From contig NZ_CP053084.1 in the NCBI RefSeq assembly GCF_013004065.1, forward strand, positions 2,728,001-2,792,000: a DNA stretch of 64,000 nucleotides. Direction: 5' to 3'. The notes below the pieces were generated by a model that was given only the letters and a program-made list of their open reading frames with translations, did not search any database and was not told where the DNA came from. The DNA is from Limnobacter sp. SAORIC-580 (GTDB lineage Bacteria; Pseudomonadota; Gammaproteobacteria; Burkholderiales; Burkholderiaceae_B). Positions 56,745 to 64,000 of this stretch are shown piece after piece. The translations under genes were made by a program, and so were the position numbers. Position 1 is the stretch's first letter, and each line of letters starts with the position of its first letter.

Positions 56745-57548
56745 ATGTGTCAATTGCTCGGCATGAACTGCAACACGCCAACCGACATTCAATTTTCATT
56801 TGAGGGCTTTGCCAAAAGAGGCGGCTTGACCGATGAACATGCAGACGGCTGGGGCATCGCATTTTTCGAAGGCTCCGCGGCAAGATGTTTCATCGATCAC
56901 CGCCCTGCCTCTGATTCCCCAGTGGCGGAATTAATCCGGAATTACCCCATCCGGTCTTACAATGTGATATCCCACATCCGCAAAGCCACAGTTGGGCAGG
57001 TCAAACTTCAAAATTGCCATCCATTCATTCGAGAACTCTGGGGACAGGCTTGGGTGTTTGCGCACAACGGTGATTTAAAAGATTTCAACCCAAGTCTTCA
57101 AGGCGACTTTTTGCCCATTGGAGAAACTGACAGCGAACTCGCGTTCTGCCTATTGCTGCAAACCCTGAAAAACGAATTTGGTTACCGTACCGCCGGCAAC
57201 CGCCCCAGCGTGGCAGAAGTCGATGAGGTGCTTCGCCCGGTGTGCTCGAAGATCGCTGAACACGGCACCTTCAACATGCTGCTGTCCAACGGGCAAGCGA
57301 TGTACACGCATTGCTCTACCAAACTCGAGTACATCGTTCGCGCACATCCTTTCAAAGCCGCGCATTTGGTTGATTGCGACATTCAAGTCGACTTTGGTGC
57401 CGTAACCACACAGAACGATCGAGTTGCGGTAATTGCAACCTCGGCGCTCACGAACGACGAGGTATGGACACCCTTCGAGCCGCAATCCTTTCTGGTGTTC
57501 GAAGACGGCCGGCCCGTGCTGAAGAACGGTCACAGCCTGCTTTTATAA
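56745..57548 (+). CDS. class II glutamine amidotransferase, YafJ-like
   Basis: 267 residues. The N-terminal nucleophile is Cys2 (MCQLLGMNCNTP) after removal of Met. Ntn-hydrolase features are visible: GWGIAFFEG, SHIRKATVG (Arg for the substrate carboxylate), NCHPFIREL and VFAHNGDL with Asn and Gly of the oxyanion hole. There is no synthase domain, so the acceptor of the released ammonia, if any, is unknown; the family includes E. coli YafJ. Its last six bases overlap the convergent aminopeptidase gene. Confidence 0.9.
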   Translation: MCQLLGMNCNTPTDIQFSFEGFAKRGGLTDEHADGWGIAFFEGSAARCFIDHRPASDSPVAELIRNYPIRSYNVISHIRKATVGQVKLQNCHPFIRELWGQAWVFAHNGDLKDFNPSLQGDFLPIGETDSELAFCLLLQTLKNEFGYRTAGNRPSVAEVDEVLRPVCSKIAEHGTFNMLLSNGQAMYTHCSTKLEYIVRAHPFKAAHLVDCDIQVDFGAVTTQNDRVAVIATSALTNDEVWTPFEPQSFLVFEDGRPVLKNGHSLLL

Positions 57549-58634
57549 ACATTTGAAGCCAAAAGACAAAGGCTCGCGATGCTCCAACTCCGTCAACAGC
57601 GTTTCACGCTGTTCTCGGGAGAATTCACCCAACATTTCGGTGGCTGTATAAAAACGTTGAAAGCTTTGATCACAGAGGTTGTGCAAAGCCTTGAAGGCAG
57701 GCACATATTGAGTGTACAAACCAGACACACCCAACTTCGCGTTGTTCAAATCTTCGGCCATAAACCGGTCATAACCAGCCCATCCGCCCCAAGACTCCTT
57801 TAATGCATCGTAATCAACCAGCAACTGCTTGAAACGCTGCTCTTTCAATCTCAACACCTGCGGCGTGTCCAGCCTATTGCTGTTCTCATAAATCTGTTCC
57901 AGATCATCGCGAGCACGCGCCAACATAAGCCGGAAGGCATTTCTGCGTGAATCGAATATTTCGTATTGCGCCTTCAGCACCTCCCGCCCAGGTTGGGCAA
58001 GCCAGGCAATCACCCCCAATTCCTCAACCGCCGTCGCAAAGCTCTCGTTGAACATTGTGTCGTCGGCAATGTAAACCATCTGGTGCGCTAGCTCATGAAA
58101 AACCAGCCTGGCCAATTCACCTGCCGGATAATTCACAAAAGTATTCAAAACCGGGTCGGGCGTAAAACCCAAGGTTGAGTACGCAGGCACACCCAGCACC
58201 GCCACATCCAAGCCCTGTTTACGAAGGTCATCCGCAAGGGCCGCAGCGCGAGACTCCGAATAAAAACCCTTGTAAGAAATACAACCGATTAAAGGGAAAC
58301 ACCAAGTTTCCAAAGTCAAACTGTCTGGCTGGGAAGCGACCACATTCCACACCGCATAGGCGCGATTCAAGTCAGCGTAAGTGCGGTAACTCCGATTGTC
58401 AGGAAGCCCCAGCTGCACCACAGAAAACTCCCGTATTTCCTGGACATATTGCAATTGAGTGCGCAACTTCCCCGAAAGATCAGGACGCAACAACACCTCA
58501 TCAATGTTCTCTGCAGCCCCAAGAACACGCAGGTGACCCGTGGTGGCCTGCCAAAAATAAGAACCCGTGCTGCAAGCATTCAATAGAACAGCGCTCACCA
58601 ACAACAAGCCTGACAACATACTGCGCCGAATCAT
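57543..58634 (-). CDS. lipoprotein aminopeptidase (DUF2265 family)
   Basis: 363 residues. A lipoprotein signal peptide ends with LLNAC, lipidated Cys21. The zinc peptidase motif is HELAHQ near residue 183, followed by NESFATAVEE about 15 residues later, giving the HExxH plus Glu ligand pattern. The family (PF10023) is annotated as predicted aminopeptidase in proteobacteria. Location would be the periplasmic side of a membrane; substrate unknown. A RARDDLEQIYEN region is rich in charged helices. Convergent with the amidotransferase. Confidence 0.88.
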   Translation of the reverse strand: MIRRSMLSGLLLVSAVLLNACSTGSYFWQATTGHLRVLGAAENIDEVLLRPDLSGKLRTQLQYVQEIREFSVVQLGLPDNRSYRTYADLNRAYAVWNVVASQPDSLTLETWCFPLIGCISYKGFYSESRAAALADDLRKQGLDVAVLGVPAYSTLGFTPDPVLNTFVNYPAGELARLVFHELAHQMVYIADDTMFNESFATAVEELGVIAWLAQPGREVLKAQYEIFDSRRNAFRLMLARARDDLEQIYENSNRLDTPQVLRLKEQRFKQLLVDYDALKESWGGWAGYDRFMAEDLNNAKLGVSGLYTQYVPAFKALHNLCDQSFQRFYTATEMLGEFSREQRETLLTELEHREPLSFGFKCL

Positions 58635-58739
58635 TCCTGCCCTACCTTGGATGAAGAACTTTCATAGTAAAGCACAGCGATTGCCACAGTGAGCAAAACC
58701 TGCGATTCTTAATGTTTGTACCAACCAGCGAAGTTTGTT

Positions 58740-59921
58740 GTGAATCCGAGCAAAATTGAATCCTGGGTCAATACCCGTCGAGACATCCACGCCCACCCTG
58801 AATTGCGTTACGAAGAAAACCGTACCGCTGATATCGTCGCCAAGCGGCTTGCTGAACTTGGATACACAGTGGAAACCGGGATTGGACGTACTGGCGTGGT
58901 TGGCCTTATTCGCGGAACCCAAGGGCCAGGCAAAATGATCGGCCTGCGAGCCGACATGGACGCGCTCCCCATCCAGGAACGCAATCAGTTTCCGCACGCC
59001 TCCCGCCACCCCGGGAAAATGCATGCCTGTGGTCACGATGGACATGTGGCCATGCTGCTGGGAGCCGCGCAGGAAATCGCAGAAAACCGTAACTTCAAAG
59101 GCAGTGTTGCCCTTATTTTCCAGCCTGCAGAAGAAGGCGGAGCTGGTGCCCAACGCATGATTGACGACGGCATGTTTCAGCGCTACCCAGTTGATGCGGT
59201 GTTTGCCATGCACAACTGGCCCGGCTTGAAGGAAGGCGAGTTTGCTGCACACACGGGTGCGGTCATGGCATCGAGCAATGAATTTTCAGTCAAAATTCAA
59301 GCCAAAGGCGCTCATGCTGCCATGCCTGACCTTGGCATTGATCCGGTGGTCATTGCTGCACAACTCATTCTCGCGTTTCAAACCATTGTCAGCAGAAACT
59401 GCAAACCTGTGGAACCTGCAGTATTGTCAGTCACCCAGATTCAGGCTGGCGAAGCAATCAATGTGATACCCGACCATGCGATATTGCAGGGTACTGTTCG
59501 TACCTTCAGCATTGAAACGCTGGATTTGATTGAACAGCACATGAACAAGCTCAGCACCGAGCTTTGCGCAGCCTTTGGTGCAACTGCTGAAATGGAGTTT
59601 GAACGCAAGTATCCGCCCACCATCAATTCGGCGGAAATGGCCGAACTGGCAAAGAATGCCTTGAAGCGAGTGCCTGAAGTAACTGCAGTTCACACCAACC
59701 TTCCTCCGACCATGGGCGCGGAAGACTTTGCCTTCATGCTTCAACACAAACCTGGGGCATATCTTTGGATAGGCAATGGCGATGGGGGTCATCGCACTCA
59801 CGGACATGGCATTGGGCCCTGCACGCTGCACAACCCAAGCTATGACTTCAATGACAAAATACTTCCGCTTGGTGTTAAGGCATGGCTGGCAATAACGCAC
59901 GCCTTTCTCGAGGGCACTTGA
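58740..59921 (+). CDS. M20 family metallo-amidohydrolase (hippurate hydrolase-like)
   Basis: 393 residues from a GTG at 58740; a TTG at 58716 would add eight residues, and neither start has a good ribosome site. Metal ligands: MHACGHDGHVAML (Cys and His, near 100), PAEEGGAGA with the catalytic Glu, HNWPG, and the late AEDFAFM Glu/His region. The dimerisation domain lies between about 180 and 300. Members cleave N-acyl amino acids such as hippurate, N-acetyl-cysteine or indole-acetyl amino acids; which one cannot be told here. No signal peptide, so cytosolic. Confidence 0.88.
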   Translation: MNPSKIESWVNTRRDIHAHPELRYEENRTADIVAKRLAELGYTVETGIGRTGVVGLIRGTQGPGKMIGLRADMDALPIQERNQFPHASRHPGKMHACGHDGHVAMLLGAAQEIAENRNFKGSVALIFQPAEEGGAGAQRMIDDGMFQRYPVDAVFAMHNWPGLKEGEFAAHTGAVMASSNEFSVKIQAKGAHAAMPDLGIDPVVIAAQLILAFQTIVSRNCKPVEPAVLSVTQIQAGEAINVIPDHAILQGTVRTFSIETLDLIEQHMNKLSTELCAAFGATAEMEFERKYPPTINSAEMAELAKNALKRVPEVTAVHTNLPPTMGAEDFAFMLQHKPGAYLWIGNGDGGHRTHGHGIGPCTLHNPSYDFNDKILPLGVKAWLAITHAFLEGT

Positions 59922-59922
59922 A

Positions 59923-60963
59923 TTACTTGACTCGATAACCCAACAAAGCCTCAAACTCATGTTGTTTTGGACGTCGCCCCATGACCAGCAACTCTCCCTG
60001 ACTCGGAACAAGAATCAGGGAATGAACCTTGCCACTTTTCTTCAGTGGTCTCCATGACTTTCCCTGAACAATCATCAATTCTTCAAAAATTGCAGACTCG
60101 AGAACAAAACGGTGTTCCCTGCGTTCAAGCACACCACTTACGGGCGCCGACATCACTCGCAAAGCATCTGGAGGTAAATCAAAGGTCGACACCAGATTAA
60201 AACGGGGCTCCCTTCGCGCAGCATCGACTATTAATTTTGGATCCAGCCCCACCGCAGCTGCATACAAGGCATCGTCGGGCAATTTGGCAAACAACGACTG
60301 GTTAACAGCAAATGCCCGTTGATACCCCAATTCATCAGCGCCGTCATAATGACTTAACATCGCTTTTTCTGGCGGAAGAAGAAAAAACAGATCGCTGTGC
60401 AACGATTGAAACCCTTGTCGACCCACAAAACCAGCCCCCCAGGTGGAATCCACTACCTTCCAAACACCATCGACTTTGACTGCATTCCACACATGATTAA
60501 CTGGCTTGCCATTGCGGTGCGATGTTGCAGGACCACCTTTCACCAAACCATAAATTGTCTTTACCTCAAGGCCTGCCATTTTCATCAAACGATGAGTTAC
60601 ATCGGCATAAACCGCACAACTACCGCCCGCAAGCTTGTGCAGTTTCTCAAGTGAATGTTGTGACGGATCTCCAATCCTGTTGGCCAAACCCGCGTCATGT
60701 TTGAAATGATAAGTGACCCACCGGTAGACCAACCAGGCCCTCTCTTCATCCGTTTCAGCAACCGAAAGTAAGGAATGAAATTTTGATTCTAGCCGTGTTT
60801 CATGCGTAGCCAGTGTTTGGTGAAAGTGGGTCTTTAGTTGCTGGTATCGAGAAACGCCTTTATCAGCGCAAACGGCAAACGGGATAAGAAGAACCAATAG
60901 GCCAAAAATATACCGTGACCGATGATCAAGAAGATACTTCAACTTCAATTCCAAGATAAACAA
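59923..60963 (-). CDS. transglutaminase-like cysteine peptidase, exported
   Basis: 346 residues. A signal peptide is likely (basic start, hydrophobic FGLLVLLIPFAV, then Cys-Ala). The transglutaminase fold shows the catalytic triad: Cys116 in GGSCAVYADV, His157 in KPVNHVWNAV, and Asp172 in WKVVDSTW. This is the KyphoscoliosisPeptidase-like form (ky domain), followed by a C-terminal beta-rich domain with repeated SAPVSGVLERREHRF-type strands. Function unknown; perhaps a periplasmic protease. The stop lies one base past that of the convergent M20 gene. Confidence 0.82.
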   Translation of the reverse strand: MFILELKLKYLLDHRSRYIFGLLVLLIPFAVCADKGVSRYQQLKTHFHQTLATHETRLESKFHSLLSVAETDEERAWLVYRWVTYHFKHDAGLANRIGDPSQHSLEKLHKLAGGSCAVYADVTHRLMKMAGLEVKTIYGLVKGGPATSHRNGKPVNHVWNAVKVDGVWKVVDSTWGAGFVGRQGFQSLHSDLFFLLPPEKAMLSHYDGADELGYQRAFAVNQSLFAKLPDDALYAAAVGLDPKLIVDAARREPRFNLVSTFDLPPDALRVMSAPVSGVLERREHRFVLESAIFEELMIVQGKSWRPLKKSGKVHSLILVPSQGELLVMGRRPKQHEFEALLGYRVK

Positions 60964-61031
60964 ACAGAAAGCAACGAAGATATAGGAATAAATGCAAAAT
61001 CACATGAAACGAACACCAATTGGGACCAAGC

Positions 61032-61079
61032 AGCTTCGTTCTGAAAAAGCTTCGTTCTGAAAAAGCTTCGTTCTGAAAA
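61032..61079. repeat. three tandem copies of a 16-bp unit
   Basis: AGCTTCGTTCTGAAAA is repeated perfectly at 61032-61047, 61048-61063 and 61064-61079. It lies between the transglutaminase-like gene start and the rRNA terminator. Copy number may vary between strains. The rest of 60964-61136 shows nothing recognisable. Confidence 0.9.
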
Positions 61080-61136
61080 TTGTGCAGACGCCGTTAGACA
61101 CGGTTGAATCGCAGTGGAGCACCGTATTGATCTGAA

Positions 61137-61178
61137 ATAAAAAAACCCCGCCTCAGGTATTGAGAGCGGGGTTTTTTG
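61137..61178 (-). terminator. intrinsic terminator of the rRNA operon
   Basis: CCCCGC (61146-61151) and GCGGGG (61166-61171) with flanking A/T runs (AAAAAA and TTTTTT) form a hairpin with a 14-nt loop. On the minus strand it follows the 5S gene by about 15 bases and ends in a T-run. Confidence 0.88.
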
Positions 61179-61187
61179 GAATTGGAG

Positions 61188-61303
61188 AGCCTGACGATGT
61201 CCTACTTTCACATGCGAATGCACACTATCATCGGCGCTAAGGCGTTTCACGGTCCTGTTCGGGATGGGAAGGGGTGGTACCACCTTGCTATGGTCGTCAG
61301 GCA
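61188..61303 (-). rRNA. rrf: 5S ribosomal RNA
   Basis: About 116 nt. On the minus strand it starts TGCCTGACGACCATAGC and ends CATCGTCAGGCT, which pair as the terminal helix; the core CCATCCCGAACAGGACCGTG and CGCCGATGATAGT are diagnostic. Last gene of the rRNA operon. Confidence 0.96.
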
Positions 61304-61555
61304 AAGAGGGTTGGCTGTAAGTGCGGTGCCTTGATTGCACTTACTTGTTAGCTAACCAGCGTTGCGGCTGATTGGCTCGATTTGGAACTGATGAGTTATC
61401 TTTGAGACAGCGCTGCTATCTTGTTGATGCGTGTTGCGGGTATATCTATTTCAAACAAACTACCTTGGTTTTTATTGAGGCTAAGGTCTAGCCCCGGGTA
61501 GATTTACTGTGTTGTTTCATGTGCGTATCTTTTAAGCAAGGCTCAATGCTATAGA
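61304..61555 (-). other. 23S-5S spacer, no tRNA seen
   Basis: About 250 bp. GTAAGTGC (61317-61324) pairs with GCACTTAC (61337-61344), and near the 23S end GGCTC/GAGCC flank a loop (about 61544-61563); both may belong to rRNA processing stems. No cloverleaf or CCA-ending tRNA was found. Confidence 0.6.

Positions 61556-64000
<2,445 letters not shown>

Noticed and set aside
61304..61555. Possible tRNA in the 23S-5S spacer
   Set aside because: I looked for a TTCGA-type T-loop and CCA-adjacent acceptor stem and found only processing-type hairpins.

Overview
The window looks like chromosome from a betaproteobacterium of the order Burkholderiales. The basis is gene order (rplU-rpmA-obgE-proB; pilBCD-coaE-zapD; a complete mraZ-to-lpxC division and cell-wall cluster followed by secA and argJ), a MurE with the DNPR motif of the meso-diaminopimelate type, and betaproteobacterial-looking proteins throughout. 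A Limnobacter-like genus is my guess from overall feel only; no search was run.

Layout. 1-3.4 kb is accessory: the 3' part of an AbiEii-type toxin gene, an unrecognised protein with a hydrophobic, glycine-rich C-terminus, a six-helix membrane protein directly behind it, and a convergent hcp gene (type VI secretion tube). 3.4-8 kb holds class Ia ribonucleotide reductase (nrdA-nrdB), with a NrdR-like operator pair and a cluster of DnaA-box-like 9-mers upstream. 8-14.7 kb holds ampD, a PP0621-type small protein, a CcsA/YpjD-like membrane protein, divergent ffh, a 492-bp gene-free stretch with two abutting ~200-nt long-hairpin elements, a lytic transglycosylase, proS and rppH. 14.7-16 kb is a second accessory insert: a pesticin-like muramidase without signal peptide, overlapping a lipoprotein gene, the pattern of an effector with periplasmic immunity. 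16-20 kb: alpha/beta hydrolase, proB, obgE, rpmA, rplU. 20-26.5 kb: ispB, then pilB-pilC-pilD-coaE-zapD. 26.5-33.5 kb: MutT fusion, DUF815 ATPase, argJ, secA, M23 peptidase. 34-52.7 kb: lpxC, a Prx5-type peroxiredoxin, and the dcw cluster ftsZ back to mraZ, read right to left with many 1-13 bp overlaps. 52.9-60.9 kb: rnpB, DUF3025, pyrC, glycerate 2-kinase, class II amidotransferase, lipoprotein aminopeptidase, M20 hydrolase and a transglutaminase-like protein. 61.1-64 kb: 5S and the 3' ~2.4 kb of 23S rRNA, minus strand, running off the right edge.

How the genes work together. The dcw block makes peptidoglycan precursors (MurC-F, Ddl, MraY, MurG) and the septal machine (FtsL, I, W, Q, A, Z); ZapD, AmpD, the transglycosylase and the M23 peptidase add FtsZ bundling and wall turnover. 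MraZ has a clear promoter with four 10-bp operator repeats. The most unusual observations are the two candidate type VI effector/immunity pairs beside an orphan hcp, the paired hairpin elements downstream of ffh, and a DUF3025 gene whose last 26 codons (with the stop) run into the 5' end of rnpB while its coding sequence also contains the rnpB promoter.
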